Assembly (NCBI RefSeq): GCF_018131185.1
Contig: NZ_JAFCJE010000008.1
Span: 124,001 to 188,000, forward strand
Source of the DNA: Bradyrhizobium diazoefficiens
GTDB lineage: Bacteria; Pseudomonadota; Alphaproteobacteria; Rhizobiales; Xanthobacteraceae
Direction: 5' to 3'
Length of the DNA stretch: 64,000 bases
A program made the position numbers and the translations under genes. Every line of letters starts with the position of its first letter. Position 1 is the stretch's first letter. Positions 33,907 through 44,950 of this stretch are shown here, in pieces. The notes beneath the pieces are model-generated. The model was not told the origin of the DNA. It made no database searches and saw only the letters and a program-made list of their open reading frames with translations.

Positions 33907-35118
33907 ATGGCAACTTCTTTCAAGGGATATGTGCTTGTGGGGCTCGCCGGGGCGATCGGTCTCGCAGCATCGGCCGGCGTGCCGACCTACGCGCAGGAGA
34001 AGGGCGCCATCAAGATCGGTCTGATGCTGCCCTACAAGGGCGTCTATGCAGTTCCGGCGGAAAGCATCGATCGCGGCTTTCAAATCGCACTGGAAGAGTT
34101 CGGCAACAAGAGTAACGGTCGTCCCATCGAGATTGTCCGCGCGGACGACGAGTTGACGCCGAGCGTGGGCGTTCAGAGATTCAACAAGTTCGTTCAGTCG
34201 GACAAGGTCGATCTGGTTGCCGGTGTCGTCGGTTCGAATGTCGGCATTGCCATCTCGGAGCTTGCCGACAAGAACAAAATGCCGATGGTGTTCGTGAACG
34301 CTTTCGCGGACGAGATCACCGGCAAGTTCTGCAGCCCATACATCGCTCGCACCTCGTTCAGCGCCAACGGATTTGAATATGCCTCCGGCAAGTACTGGGC
34401 AAGCAAGGGGATCAAGACCGCCGTGACGATGGGGCCTGATTACTCTGCGGGCCGCGCATTTATCGGGGGGTTCAAGCGCGGCTTCGAAGACAACGGCGGA
34501 AAGGTTATCGAGGAAATCTGGACACCGTTCCAGAAGACAAAGGACTACAGCGCCGCATTGACGCAGGCTGCCAACTCCGGCGCGCAAATCATCTACGCAT
34601 TCTATGCAGGCGCGGAAGCAATCCAGGTCGTCAAGCAGCACGCTGATTTCGGCCTTCGCACCAAGATTCCGTTTATTGGCGATCACTGGGTCTACGACGA
34701 GGCGCTGTGGCCCGCACTCGGCGATCTGGCGCTCAATGCCCAGCACGTCGCCACGCATCACCCCAGCATCGAAACCGAGGCGAATCAGAAGTTCGTCAAG
34801 GCCTATAACGCAAAGTACAAGCAGGATCCCGACGTGAGCGCGGCGCTTGGTTACGACAACGGCAAGGCCATCATGCTCACTCTCGAAAAGCTCGGCGGCG
34901 AGATGCCGCAAGACCGCGCGAAGTTCATTTCGACCATGCGAGACCTGACGTTCGATTCGCCACGCGGGAAGATCAAGTTCAACGCGCAGAACAGCGCATT
35001 GCTTGAGAAGGTCTATGTGGTCGAGATCGTCAAGGGCGCCGACGGCAAGATGCAGCGTAAGCCGCTGGACCAGTTTCCTGGCGCTGGCGATCTGCCGGGT
35101 TGCACGAAATCGTTCTGA
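33907..35118 (+). CDS. Branched-chain amino acid-type ABC transporter substrate-binding protein
   Basis: This 403-residue precursor has a signal peptide ending PTYAQ near residue 29. The mature protein is a type I periplasmic-binding fold (Peripla_BP_6/LivK): IKIGLMLPYKGVYA, then LVAGVVGSNVGIAISELA and GYDNGKAIMLTLEKLGG. It delivers ligand to the LivHMGF-type complex encoded next. In this context of CoA-pathway genes the ligand may be an aromatic or aliphatic acid rather than an amino acid. Confidence 0.92.
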   Translation: MATSFKGYVLVGLAGAIGLAASAGVPTYAQEKGAIKIGLMLPYKGVYAVPAESIDRGFQIALEEFGNKSNGRPIEIVRADDELTPSVGVQRFNKFVQSDKVDLVAGVVGSNVGIAISELADKNKMPMVFVNAFADEITGKFCSPYIARTSFSANGFEYASGKYWASKGIKTAVTMGPDYSAGRAFIGGFKRGFEDNGGKVIEEIWTPFQKTKDYSAALTQAANSGAQIIYAFYAGAEAIQVVKQHADFGLRTKIPFIGDHWVYDEALWPALGDLALNAQHVATHHPSIETEANQKFVKAYNAKYKQDPDVSAALGYDNGKAIMLTLEKLGGEMPQDRAKFISTMRDLTFDSPRGKIKFNAQNSALLEKVYVVEIVKGADGKMQRKPLDQFPGAGDLPGCTKSF

Positions 35119-35172
35119 TCCGAGGCGGGGTTCGCTCCGGCGGGCCCCGCGTCTCTCGAATTTGGGTGAAGC

Positions 35173-36051
35173 ATGCAGCCTTTCCTGATCCAACTTCTCA
35201 ACGGCGTGCAGTTGAGCATGTTGGTGTTCCTTCTCGCCGTCGGCCTTACGTTGATCTTCGGGCTGATGAACATTCTCAATCTGGCTCACGGCGCCTTCTT
35301 TACGATGGGGGCCTATTTCGGGTTGGTCGTCGCCAACAACACGGGTTCGTTCTGGCTCGCGCTGCTCGTTGGTCCGCTGCTTCCGTTCGCGGCCGGCTTC
35401 ATCCTCCAATTCTTCGTGCTGCAGCCCCTGGCGCAGCGCGGCCGCTCGACGCATCTCGATCTTGCGTTGCTGACGTTCGGCCTGCTGTTCGCCACCGCCG
35501 GCGCAGTCGAGTATATCTTCGGATCGGCGTTTCACAGCATTGTCACGCCCGATGTCCTGATGGGCCGTGTCGCCTTGCTGGGAATTGAATATCCGATTTA
35601 TCGGCTATTCATCATCGCGATCGGCATCGCCATCGCCGTCGGGCTCATCCTGGTGATCGATCGCACCCTGGTCGGGGCCACGCTGCGGGCCGGGGTCGAC
35701 AACCGCGAGATGGTCACGGCGCTCGGCATCAACATCAATGTCTTGTTCGCGCTGGTATTCGGGTTCGGTTCCGCGCTAGCCGGATTTGCCGGCGTCGTCT
35801 CGGCGCCGGTCATGAGCATCTACTCCAGCATGGGTATCGGCATTGTCGTCACGACCTTTGTGGTCGTGGTGGTGGGCGGCCTCGGCAATCTCAAGGGGTC
35901 GTTCTACGCCTCGCTTATCGTCGGCATGACGGATACATTTGCTCAGGCCTATCTTCCGGAAGCCGAGCTGTTTGCAATCTACATCCTTCTGATAGCTGTG
36001 ATGATCTTTCGCCCGCAGGGCCTTTTCGGCGCGGTCGGGAGGGTTGCATGA
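35173..36051 (+). CDS. Liv-type ABC transporter permease (LivH-like)
   Basis: This 292-residue permease has about eight hydrophobic helices and the N-terminal LLNGVQLSMLVFLLAVGLTLIFGLMNILNLAHGAFFTMGAY signature of LivH. It is encoded 54 nt after the binding protein gene, and its stop overlaps the next permease start (ATGA). It forms the channel with the LivM-like protein. Confidence 0.94.
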   Translation: MQPFLIQLLNGVQLSMLVFLLAVGLTLIFGLMNILNLAHGAFFTMGAYFGLVVANNTGSFWLALLVGPLLPFAAGFILQFFVLQPLAQRGRSTHLDLALLTFGLLFATAGAVEYIFGSAFHSIVTPDVLMGRVALLGIEYPIYRLFIIAIGIAIAVGLILVIDRTLVGATLRAGVDNREMVTALGININVLFALVFGFGSALAGFAGVVSAPVMSIYSSMGIGIVVTTFVVVVVGGLGNLKGSFYASLIVGMTDTFAQAYLPEAELFAIYILLIAVMIFRPQGLFGAVGRVA

Positions 36052-37048
36052 GCGCAGATGTCATGCTCACGAGCGAGCGGAGAGCCGGCGCAATGAAGCC
36101 TCTGCCGCTTCCCGCTTCACGTCGTGCGTACGCCGCCTTGCTCGTCACGATTGGCTTCGGCTTATGCGCGCTGCCATCGTTCGTGTCCGGCTACGTCATG
36201 ACGCTGGCAGTCGAAGTCATGATCGCGGGAATATTTGCATCGGGCATCAATCTTCTGACCGGATACACCGGTCTCGTCTCTCTAGGACAGGCGATGTTTC
36301 TCGGGTTCGGGGGATACGGCATCGCGATCGGAACGGCTCTGTTGGGCTGGCCGCTGTGGATCTCAGCCCCGGTCACGTTAGTCGTCGTGGCTGCGGTCGC
36401 GGCGCCAATCGGCGCGATTTGCACCCGGACGCGTGGCGTTGAATTCCTCCTGATCACGCTGGCGTTCTCGCAGATGTTCTATGGGGCCGCAATCAAGTTG
36501 CGTTGGACCAACGGGTCGGATGGAATGACGGGAATTCCGCGTCCCGATCTGTCGCTGCTCGGCATGAGCGCGGACAATCCCACCGTCTTCTATTATTACG
36601 TACTCGTTGTCGCGGTGCTTTCCCTGCTGATGCTGTGGCGGATCGTGACCTCGCCCTTTGGCAGCGTCCTCGTCGGCATTCGTGAGAACGAGCGTCGCAT
36701 GATGTCGATGGGATATGCGGTCGCCAACTACAAGGTCGGATCGTTCGCGCTGGCTGCCGTGATCTGTGCGGTCGCAGGTATTCTTCAGTCGCAGTACACC
36801 TATTTCGTCAATCCCGATGCGATGAGCTGGCAGATGAGCGGTGAGGGGGTGCTGATGGTCATCATCGGCGGCGCCAATGTAATTCTCGGGCCATTTGTGG
36901 GAGCCGCGGTCTTCGTCGTGGTCAAGCAGGCGCTGAGCATGATTACGGAAGAATACAATTTGTTCTTCGGTATCTTCTTCATGCTTGTGGTTGCGTTCTT
37001 CCGTGGTGGCGTTCTCGGCTCCATCAGCGCGCTGATCGGAAAACGGCA

Positions 37049-37052
<4 letters not shown>
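36048..37052 (+). CDS. Liv-type ABC transporter permease (LivM-like)
   Basis: This 334-residue permease has a slightly basic N terminus and about nine hydrophobic helices. The GINLLTGYTGLVSLGQAMFLGFGGYG motif is typical of LivM. It overlaps both flanking genes by four bases. It pairs with the LivH-like subunit. Confidence 0.94.
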
Positions 37053-37787
<735 letters not shown>

Positions 37788-37795
<8 letters not shown>

Positions 37796-38489
37796 AGTCG
37801 AGCACCTTCACACCTATTATGGCGAAAGCCATGTCCTGCAAGGCGTTGATCTCTCCGTAACCACCGCGCAGTGCGTGGCGGTGCTCGGCCGCAACGGTGC
37901 TGGCAAGACGACGACGCTGCGCTCAATATTGGGGCTGACGCCCGCGCGGCGTGGCCGCGTCGTCTTCAATGAGATTGACATCACACGGCTGCCGACGCAT
38001 CGGATCGTGAAATCCGGCATTGCCTTCGTGCCGGAGGATCGCGGCATCTTCCCCACCGTAACTGTCGAAGAGCATCTTGCCATTGCCTATGGTGCGTCGA
38101 AACGCCGGCCCCGGCGTAAGCCCATCGAGTATGTGTTCGAGATCTTTCCCCGCCTCGCCGAACGGCGCAAAAGTCTCGGCGGACAATTGTCTGGCGGTGA
38201 ACAGCAGATGCTGGCTATCGGGCGGGCGCTGGTGGCAGGTCCAGACCTCATGATTCTCGATGAACCCAGCGAAGGCCTGGCGCCGGTGATCATAGAGAAG
38301 CTCGAAGCCGTGCTCATGGACATCAAGGCGTCCGGGACCCCGCTTCTGCTGGTGGAGCAGAACTATCACCTCGCGACCCAACTGGCTGACTATGTCTACG
38401 TGCTCAGCCAGGGGCGGGTTCAATTCGCCGGCGACACAAAATCCCTGATTGCAAACGACGATATCAGGCGCATGTATTTGAGCGTGTGA
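37788..38489 (+). CDS. Liv-type ABC transporter ATPase (LivF-like)
   Basis: This 233-residue ATPase has Walker A GRNGAGKTT near residue 35, signature LSGGEQQMLAIGRAL near 135 and Walker B LMILDEPSEGLAP near 154. It is the last transporter subunit. The CoA transferase gene starts 42 nt further on and is probably in the same transcript. Confidence 0.94.
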
Positions 38490-38531
38490 CATTGAAGCTG
38501 AAGACGACGGACCAACGGAGGAAGTGAGGAA

Positions 38532-39734
38532 ATGCCAGGACCTTTGAGTGGAGTGCACGTCCTGGATCTGACAGCGGTGGTGTCGGGTCCATACGCGACC
38601 ATGTTTCTGGCGGATCAGGGAGCGGATGTGCTCAAGATCGAGCCGACGAGCGGCGACGGCACGCGTCGGAGCCGGACGCTGATCGACGCAGCCGGCGAGT
38701 TCTCGGCGCTGTTCGTTTCGTGCAATCGCGGCAAGCGCTCCCTTTCGATCGATATCAAGAGCGAGACGGGCCGCGAGGTGCTGGCCAAGCTGGCGGCGCA
38801 GAGCGACGTGCTGGTGCAGAACTTCCGTCCCGGCACAATGGAGCGCCTCGGACTCGGCCAGGAGGAGCTGCGCAAGAAGTACCCGCGGCTGATTTATGTC
38901 TCGATCAGCGGGGTCGGCGACAGCGGGCCGTATGTGAAGAAGCGCGTCTATGATCCGATCGTGCAGGCGCTGTCCGGTTTTGCCGACATTCAGTCGCAGC
39001 CGGTGACCAATCGCCCGCAGATGATCCGCACCATCGTTTGCGACAAGACAACGTCGGTGTTCACGGCGCAGGCGGTGTCCTCGGCGCTTTATGCACGGGA
39101 GAAGACCGGGCAGGGCGACCACATCCAGGTGGCAATGCTGGATGCCATGATCTCGTATCTGTGGCCGGAAGGCATGATGCAATATACGGTGGTCGGCGCC
39201 GAGGCCACGACCACGGATCCCAACGATCGGCCGGACCTCGTATTCAAGACGCTCGACGGGTATATCACCTGCGGCACGATTTCGGACTCCGAATGGCAGG
39301 GCTTCTGCAAGGCGTCGGGCGATCCGAAGCTGGCCGAGGACGAGCGGTTTGCGACCCCGGGGGCGCGCTTCGTAAACGCCACCGCGCGCATCAACAAGAT
39401 GCAGGAGTACATCGCTGAGCGAACCACCGCTGAGTGGCTGCAGCGGTTGGATGCCGCCGATGTGCCGTGCGCGCCGATCTTGCGTCGCGGAGAGATCGTC
39501 CAGAACGAGCAGGTCGTAGCGCGCAGCCTGATCGAAGAGTTCGACCAGCCGACGGTGGGGCGGGTGCGGCAGCCGAAGCCTGCAGCCATCTTCGAGGTCA
39601 ACAAGGCCGCCATCGGTGGTCCGGCGCCACGGGTAGGTGAACACTCGCGCGTGGTACTGCGCGAGCTCGGCTACAGTGACAGCGCAATCGATGCAATGAT
39701 CGCGAACAAGTCTGTCCGCGCGGCGTCCAAGTAA
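38532..39734 (+). CDS. Family III CoA transferase (CaiB/BaiF type)
   Basis: This 400-residue protein begins GPLSGVHVLDLTAVVSGPYATMFLADQGADVLKIEP, the family III start. Asp204 (AMLDAMISYLW) fits the catalytic aspartate that forms the acyl anhydride and carries CoA. Such enzymes move CoA from a donor thioester to an organic acid in the cytosol. Linkage to a liv-type importer implies activation of the imported acid. A GGAGGAAGTGAGG ribosome site is present. Confidence 0.92.
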   Translation: MPGPLSGVHVLDLTAVVSGPYATMFLADQGADVLKIEPTSGDGTRRSRTLIDAAGEFSALFVSCNRGKRSLSIDIKSETGREVLAKLAAQSDVLVQNFRPGTMERLGLGQEELRKKYPRLIYVSISGVGDSGPYVKKRVYDPIVQALSGFADIQSQPVTNRPQMIRTIVCDKTTSVFTAQAVSSALYAREKTGQGDHIQVAMLDAMISYLWPEGMMQYTVVGAEATTTDPNDRPDLVFKTLDGYITCGTISDSEWQGFCKASGDPKLAEDERFATPGARFVNATARINKMQEYIAERTTAEWLQRLDAADVPCAPILRRGEIVQNEQVVARSLIEEFDQPTVGRVRQPKPAAIFEVNKAAIGGPAPRVGEHSRVVLRELGYSDSAIDAMIANKSVRAASK

Positions 39735-39757
39735 AATCTGATGTTGTGGAGACAGCA

Positions 39758-40501
39758 ATGACGAAGTCAAACGGGGTAGCCCTTCTGGTCGGTGCAGGGG
39801 ACGCCATAGGTGCAGCCGTGGCGCGCCGTTTTGCGCAAGGCGGGTACAAGGTCTGCATCGCACGGCGAGAGGCCGCCAAATCTCAGGCACTGGTTGACGA
39901 ACTCAACGCCGCTGGACATGAGGTGCGCGCTTACAGCGTCGATGCGCGCAAGGAAGAGGAAGTTCAGAAACTTTTCACGGATGTCGAGAGAGATGTCGGC
40001 CCGATCGAAGTGTGTCTCTTCAATGCTGGATCGAACGTGAACAAGCCATTGCTAGAGACGACTGAGAAGCTGTTCTTCAAGGCCTGGGAACTTGCTTGCT
40101 ACGCGGGTTTTCTAGTGGGCCGTGAGGCGGCGAAGCACATGTCCACACGTGGACGGGGTACGATGCTGTTCACCGGCGCGACCGCAAGCGTTCGAGGAGG
40201 AAAGGGCTTTGCAGCATTTTCGGCGGCAAAGTTCGGCTTGCGAGCCGTCGCCCAAGCGATGGCCCGTGAGCTTGGACCGAAGAACATTCACGTCGTCCAT
40301 CTCTTGATCGACGCGGGCGTTGACAGCGAAGCCATTCATCAGCGCATGAAGGCGGCGACCGGAGTTAGCGCTAGCGAAATTCCACCCGATAGCCTTACCA
40401 AAACGGCCTCCATTGCCGAAGCGTACTGGTTTGCTCACCAACAATCCAGAGACGGCTGGACTCACGAACTCGATTTGCGTCCGTCGGTGGAGACATGGTG
40501 A
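39758..40501 (+). CDS. SDR family protein with Phe at the catalytic Tyr position
   Basis: The protein is 247 residues from ATG 39758 behind GTGGAG; the GTG at 39746 is part of the ribosome site. The N-terminal VGAGDAIGAAVARRF is a variant of the NAD(P) Gly-rich motif, and LFNAGSN corresponds to NNAG. The YxxxK motif reads Phe154-SAA-Lys158, so the usual catalytic Tyr is missing. I recall this Phe variant in a group of proteobacterial SDR proteins, so it is probably not damage. Function is unclear: an alternative oxidoreductase mechanism, hydratase-like or non-catalytic role. It overlaps the GST gene. Confidence 0.85.
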   Translation: MTKSNGVALLVGAGDAIGAAVARRFAQGGYKVCIARREAAKSQALVDELNAAGHEVRAYSVDARKEEEVQKLFTDVERDVGPIEVCLFNAGSNVNKPLLETTEKLFFKAWELACYAGFLVGREAAKHMSTRGRGTMLFTGATASVRGGKGFAAFSAAKFGLRAVAQAMARELGPKNIHVVHLLIDAGVDSEAIHQRMKAATGVSASEIPPDSLTKTASIAEAYWFAHQQSRDGWTHELDLRPSVETW

Positions 40502-41148
40502 TGACAGATGGTCTCATCCTGTGGGGTGTCGGCACCTCACGCACCATTCGCGCGCATTGGGCGCTTCATGAACTCGATCTTCCGTACCAGTCGCGGCCGA
40601 TCCTGCCGCGATCGGGAGAAACCAAGACGGCGGAATATACGGCGCTGAATCCGCGCCAGAAGATTCCGCTTCTACAGGACGGTGACCTGACCATCGGAGA
40701 AAGTGCTGCGATCGTAGCGTATCTGGCCAGCAAGCACCGGACGTCCGATGGCGGCCTCGTTCCGAACTGCCCGAAGCTTTACGCGAAGTGGCTGGAGTGG
40801 TGCTTCTTCATCGTAACCGAACTGGATTCAACGAGCCTGTATGTCATGAGGCGGCATGGCACCAACAAGGGGCTGGCCCACATCTACGGCGAAGCTCCTC
40901 AGGTCGTTTCCCAGGCTGCCGAGTACTTTCGCGGGCAACTCCGGCATGTCGACGTTGCGCTGTCCGACGGCCGTCAATACCTCATGGGAAACCAGTTCAC
41001 CACGGCCGATATATTGCTAACGACCTGTCTGACATGGGCGATCGAATACGGCGTCGGGATCTGCGACAGTGCCGTTCCGTATCTTGAGCGCGTTACCTCG
41101 CGCGAGGGATACCGGAGCGGGGAAAGGGCAAATCTCGCTCAGATCTAG
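40495..41148 (+). CDS. Glutathione S-transferase family protein
   Basis: This 217-residue protein has an N-terminal thioredoxin-like domain (GVGTSRTIRAHWALHELDLPYQ; LNPRQKIPLLQDGDLTIGESAAIVAYL) and a helical C-terminal domain containing NQFTTADILLTTCL. The candidate glutathione-activating residue is Ser or Thr in GTSRT. It overlaps the SDR gene, so it is in the same operon. It may detoxify or isomerise a pathway intermediate. ATG 40501 is an alternative start. Confidence 0.88.
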   Translation: MVMTDGLILWGVGTSRTIRAHWALHELDLPYQSRPILPRSGETKTAEYTALNPRQKIPLLQDGDLTIGESAAIVAYLASKHRTSDGGLVPNCPKLYAKWLEWCFFIVTELDSTSLYVMRRHGTNKGLAHIYGEAPQVVSQAAEYFRGQLRHVDVALSDGRQYLMGNQFTTADILLTTCLTWAIEYGVGICDSAVPYLERVTSREGYRSGERANLAQI

Positions 41149-41358
41149 GACGAGAGCAGAGGGGAGATGACCACCTCCCGGACCGTTTTGGCAGCAAACG
41201 AGGTCATCACGAGCGATCTCCTGCACCGCTACGGCGCGCCATGCACGCAAGGGGGCGGCGATATGAGGCTTCTTCACCCGCATTAAGTGCTTGCGCTCTG
41301 CCCCGCCGGCTAAGCACTCGCGACGTCGCGTCGCCTGAAATCCCCGCAGCTCTTCTGC

Positions 41359-41789
41359 GTGGCAGGCGATGGCCCGTGTTCGCACGACGCGAGCGAGAGG
41401 ATGCTCGACATGGCCGTCCGTCATGCCAAGAGCCGCGTCCAGTTCGGCGAGCCGGTTGCGAACTATCAGCTCGTCCAGGCGATGATCGCCGACTGGCGAA
41501 CCGAGATCTTTGCGGCGCAATCGATGATCCTCGAGACGGCGCGCAAGCGCGACCGCGGCGAAGACGTCGCGATCGAAGCGTCGATGTGCAAGTATTTCGC
41601 GACGGAGATGTGCGGCAGCGTGGCCGACCGTTGCGTGCCGATGTTCGGCGGCGCCGGCTATATCGCGAACCTTTCGTCGATCGAGCGCTGGTACAGGGAC
41701 GTCCGCCTGTTCCGGCTCTACGAGGCGCCAGCCAGATTCATCAGCTCAACATCGCGCGGCTGGTGCTGCGGGACGGCGTGAGCGAGTGA
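41359..41789 (+). pseudogene. Acyl-CoA dehydrogenase, C-terminal remnant with frameshift
   Basis: Residues from ERMLDMAVRHAKSRVQFGEPV through MFGGAGYIANLSSIERWYRDVRLFRLYE match the C-terminal helical domain of acyl-CoA dehydrogenases. The N-terminal two thirds are absent. Near 41725 the frame shifts: the expected ending (ASQIHQLNIARLVL) continues in another frame to 41789. Both truncation and frameshift argue for a dead gene. The 41149-41358 gap has no intact gene. It may once have belonged to the CoA-pathway operon upstream. Confidence 0.8.
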
Positions 41790-41827
41790 CCCAATTCAAC
41801 GTGGTCGACCAAGTGTGCCCGGTCGAT

Positions 41828-44800
41828 TCAATGGGCGGGCAATGGCTTGCTCTTCACGAGCTCCCGCAGACGCTGGAACGTCACATAGAGCATCGGCACC
41901 AGGAAGATTCCGATCGAGCTCGCGGCGAGCATGCCCGCAAACAGGGCTGTACCGACAGCCCTGCGGCTGAGCTCCGCAGCGCCGGTCGCGATCACGAGCG
42001 GCAGCAGGCCAAGGATGAAGGCCACGGAGGTCATCATGACCGCGCGGAAGCGCATATGGGCGCCCTGGACCGCGGCGTCCTCTAGCGCCACGCCCGCTTC
42101 GCGTTGCTCCTTGGCGAATTCGACGATCAGAATCCCGTTTTTGGCGGCGAGCGCGATCAGCACCACCAGCCCGATCTGGCCGTAGAGGTCGAGATTGAGG
42201 CCTGCGAGCTTGATGCCGGCATAGGAGCCGAGCACACCGACGACGACGGACAGAAGCACCGGGATCGGGATCACCGTGCTCTCATAGAGCGCCACCAGGA
42301 ACAAGTAGGCAAACAGGACGGCAAGCATCAGCACGATGCCGGTCTGGCCGGCGGCCTGTTGCTCCTGGTACGCGGTGCCGGTCCATGCGAAACTGTAACC
42401 CACAGGCAGCACGGCATTTGAGACATCGGCCATCGCGGCCATCGCGGTGCCCGAGGAGACTCCGGGCTCCGGGCTGCCGTTCACTGTGACCGAGCGGTAA
42501 TTGTTGTAGCGGGTGATCACCTGGGGCCCGGTCACGATCCTGACCCCAGCCAGCGATCTGATCGGCACCATCTGGCCGGCGGCGTTGCGCAGATAGATGC
42601 GCCATATGTCAGAGATATCGCTGCGATCGAACGCTTCGCCCTGGACGTTGACCTGCCAGGTGCGGCCAAACCGGTTGAAGTTGTTGACGTAGATGCCGCC
42701 GAGCGTCGCCTGCAGGGCGGTGAAGATGTCGCTGATCGTCACTCCGAGTGCCTGCGCCTTGCCGCGGTCGATGTCGAGATGGATCGACGGATTGGTCGCT
42801 GTGAAAGTGGAAAAGACGCGCGCCAGACGTGGATCGGCATTGGCGGCGCCGATCAGCGCGTTTGTGACGCTCGAGATCTCGGCCGGGCTCTGTCCTTCCA
42901 ATGCCTGGAGCTGGTATTCGAACCCGCCGCCGGTGGAGAGACCGATGATCGGTGGCAGGTTGAACGGCAGCACATTGGCCTGTCGGATCTGCGCGCCGGC
43001 CGCGAAGGTCTGCCGGATCAGTGCTTGCGCGGAATCCGTTGCTGCCTTGCGGTCGGCAAATGGCTTCAGGCGCGTCACGACCAGCGCGCTGTTCGATTCG
43101 GAGGCGCCGTCGAGCAGGGAAAAGCCGACGATGGCAAGAACGTGGTCGACAGCTGGCATCTGCTTCAGGATGTCTTCGACCTCTCGGGTGACCTCGCTGG
43201 TTCGCGCCACCGACGCGCCGTCCGGCAATTGCACCGAGGTGAAGAAGGCGCCCTGATCTTCCTCGGGCAGGAAACCCGTCGGCGTGATCAGCGACATGCC
43301 GAAGATGCCGGCGGCAAAGAGCGCGACGAGCAGAACGGAGAGGCTGGCCATGCTCACGAGGCGACGGACGCCGCTGCTGTAGCGGTTGCGAATCCAGTCG
43401 ATCGAGCCGAGGACGCGGCCCATGATGCCGCGCCTGGGTCTGGCGTGGCGCAGGAACAGCGCGCACAGAGCGGGCGACAGTGTCAGCGCGTTCAACGCTG
43501 AAATCACCATCGCGGCGCTGATCGTCACCGCGAACTGGCGAAACAGAGTTCCGGAAACGCCTGGAATGAATGCAATAGGTACGAAGACCGACAGCAGCAC
43601 CAGGGTGATCGCCACGATCGGCGCGGTGATCTGGGTCATGGCCTTCTTGCTGGCCTCGGCCGGAGAAAGGTCAGGCTTCTCCTGCATGACCCGTTCGACG
43701 TTCTCGACGACGACGATGGCATCGTCCACGACGATGCCGATCGCGAGCACCATCGCCAGCAGGGATACCGTATTGGCGGAATAACCCAGCACCAGCAGGA
43801 CGGCGAATGTGCCGATCAGGCTCACCGGAACCGCAATTGCCGGGATGACCGTGGCTCGGAGATTGCCGAGGAAGAGGTACACCACGATCACGACCAGCAC
43901 GAAGGCCTCGCCCAGCGTCTGCAACACCTCCGCGATGGTGTCGCGCACGAAGCTCGTGGAATCGTATTGCACGAGGTAGCTCAGCCCGGCGGGGAAGTGC
44001 TGCGACAGCCGCTGCATCGTCGCCGCCACGGCTTGCGCGGTGGTCACCGCGTTGGCGCCCGGCGCCAGATAGATCGCGACCGGAACGGCTGCGCGTCCGT
44101 CGATCCGCGCTTCGCTGTCGAGGTTTTGTGCGCCCATCTCGACACGGGCGACGTCCTTCACCAGCAGGGACGAGCCGTCCGGGTTGGCGCGAAGCACGAT
44201 ATTGGCGAACTGGTCGACGGTGGCGAGCCGACCCAGGGTCTGCACGTTGAACTGGAATTGCTGGTCGTCACTGATCGGGCGCGCGCCGATGCGGCCGACC
44301 GGCGCCTGGACGCTTTGCGTGCGAATTGCGGCAATGACGTCCGACGGCGTGAGATTGAGGCTGGTGAGCCGTTGCGTGTCGAACCAGATCCGCATCGAGT
44401 AGTTCATCTTGGCGAACAGATTGGCCTGGCCGACGCCTGGGGTGCTCGCGATCGCGTCGAGCACGTTGATGATGGCGTAGTTCGTGATGAACAGCGGATC
44501 CTGCTCGCCATTGGCGCTGTAGAGCACGAGGAATTGCAGAATCGACGAGGACCGCTTGCGGACCGTCACTCCCTGTTGCTGCACTTCGGTCGGCAACTGC
44601 GACATCGCGCTTTGCACGCGGTTGTTGACATTGACGGTGTTGATGTCGGGGTTCGTGCCGAGCGCGAACGAAACCGTCAGCGTGTAGCTCCCGTCGCTGG
44701 CGCTGGTCGATTTCATGTAGAGCGCGCGGTCGACGCCGATGATCTGTGCCTCCAGGGGCTGGGCGACGCTGTTCTCGACGACTTCGGCGGATGCGCCCGG

Positions 44801-44950
44801 GAAGGTGCCCGAGACGGTGACCTGTGGCGGCACGATGTCGGGAAATTGCGCCACCGGAATCTGCGTCAGAGCGAGCGCGCCGGCGATGGTGATGATGAAG
44901 GCGATCACCATCGCTAGCCGGGGACGATCGATGAAGACCGCGGACATCAT
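41828..44950 (-). CDS. RND multidrug efflux permease (HAE1/AcrB family)
   Basis: This 1040-residue inner-membrane proton antiporter has the full family length, 12 transmembrane helices and two large periplasmic loops. The TM4 pair Asp-Asp lies in IGIVVDDAIVVVENVE, and the TM10 Lys is in ALAAKNGILIVEFAKEQ. It exports hydrophobic or amphiphilic compounds with the adaptor encoded upstream. The two genes overlap (ATGA). No TolC-type outer-membrane gene is in the window. Confidence 0.95.
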   Translation of the reverse strand: MMSAVFIDRPRLAMVIAFIITIAGALALTQIPVAQFPDIVPPQVTVSGTFPGASAEVVENSVAQPLEAQIIGVDRALYMKSTSASDGSYTLTVSFALGTNPDINTVNVNNRVQSAMSQLPTEVQQQGVTVRKRSSSILQFLVLYSANGEQDPLFITNYAIINVLDAIASTPGVGQANLFAKMNYSMRIWFDTQRLTSLNLTPSDVIAAIRTQSVQAPVGRIGARPISDDQQFQFNVQTLGRLATVDQFANIVLRANPDGSSLLVKDVARVEMGAQNLDSEARIDGRAAVPVAIYLAPGANAVTTAQAVAATMQRLSQHFPAGLSYLVQYDSTSFVRDTIAEVLQTLGEAFVLVVIVVYLFLGNLRATVIPAIAVPVSLIGTFAVLLVLGYSANTVSLLAMVLAIGIVVDDAIVVVENVERVMQEKPDLSPAEASKKAMTQITAPIVAITLVLLSVFVPIAFIPGVSGTLFRQFAVTISAAMVISALNALTLSPALCALFLRHARPRRGIMGRVLGSIDWIRNRYSSGVRRLVSMASLSVLLVALFAAGIFGMSLITPTGFLPEEDQGAFFTSVQLPDGASVARTSEVTREVEDILKQMPAVDHVLAIVGFSLLDGASESNSALVVTRLKPFADRKAATDSAQALIRQTFAAGAQIRQANVLPFNLPPIIGLSTGGGFEYQLQALEGQSPAEISSVTNALIGAANADPRLARVFSTFTATNPSIHLDIDRGKAQALGVTISDIFTALQATLGGIYVNNFNRFGRTWQVNVQGEAFDRSDISDIWRIYLRNAAGQMVPIRSLAGVRIVTGPQVITRYNNYRSVTVNGSPEPGVSSGTAMAAMADVSNAVLPVGYSFAWTGTAYQEQQAAGQTGIVLMLAVLFAYLFLVALYESTVIPIPVLLSVVVGVLGSYAGIKLAGLNLDLYGQIGLVVLIALAAKNGILIVEFAKEQREAGVALEDAAVQGAHMRFRAVMMTSVAFILGLLPLVIATGAAELSRRAVGTALFAGMLAASSIGIFLVPMLYVTFQRLRELVKSKPLPAH

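Noticed and set aside
33673..35535. Long minus-strand open frame (620 codons) opposite the liv binding-protein and permease genes
   Set aside because: The plus-strand genes have clear family motifs, signal peptide and operon spacing; the minus frame has no recognisable domain and is a by-product of GC-rich codon use.
37923..39890. Long minus-strand open frame (655 codons) opposite LivF-like and CoA transferase genes
   Set aside because: Composition is Arg/His-rich without domains; the plus-strand genes explain the sequence.
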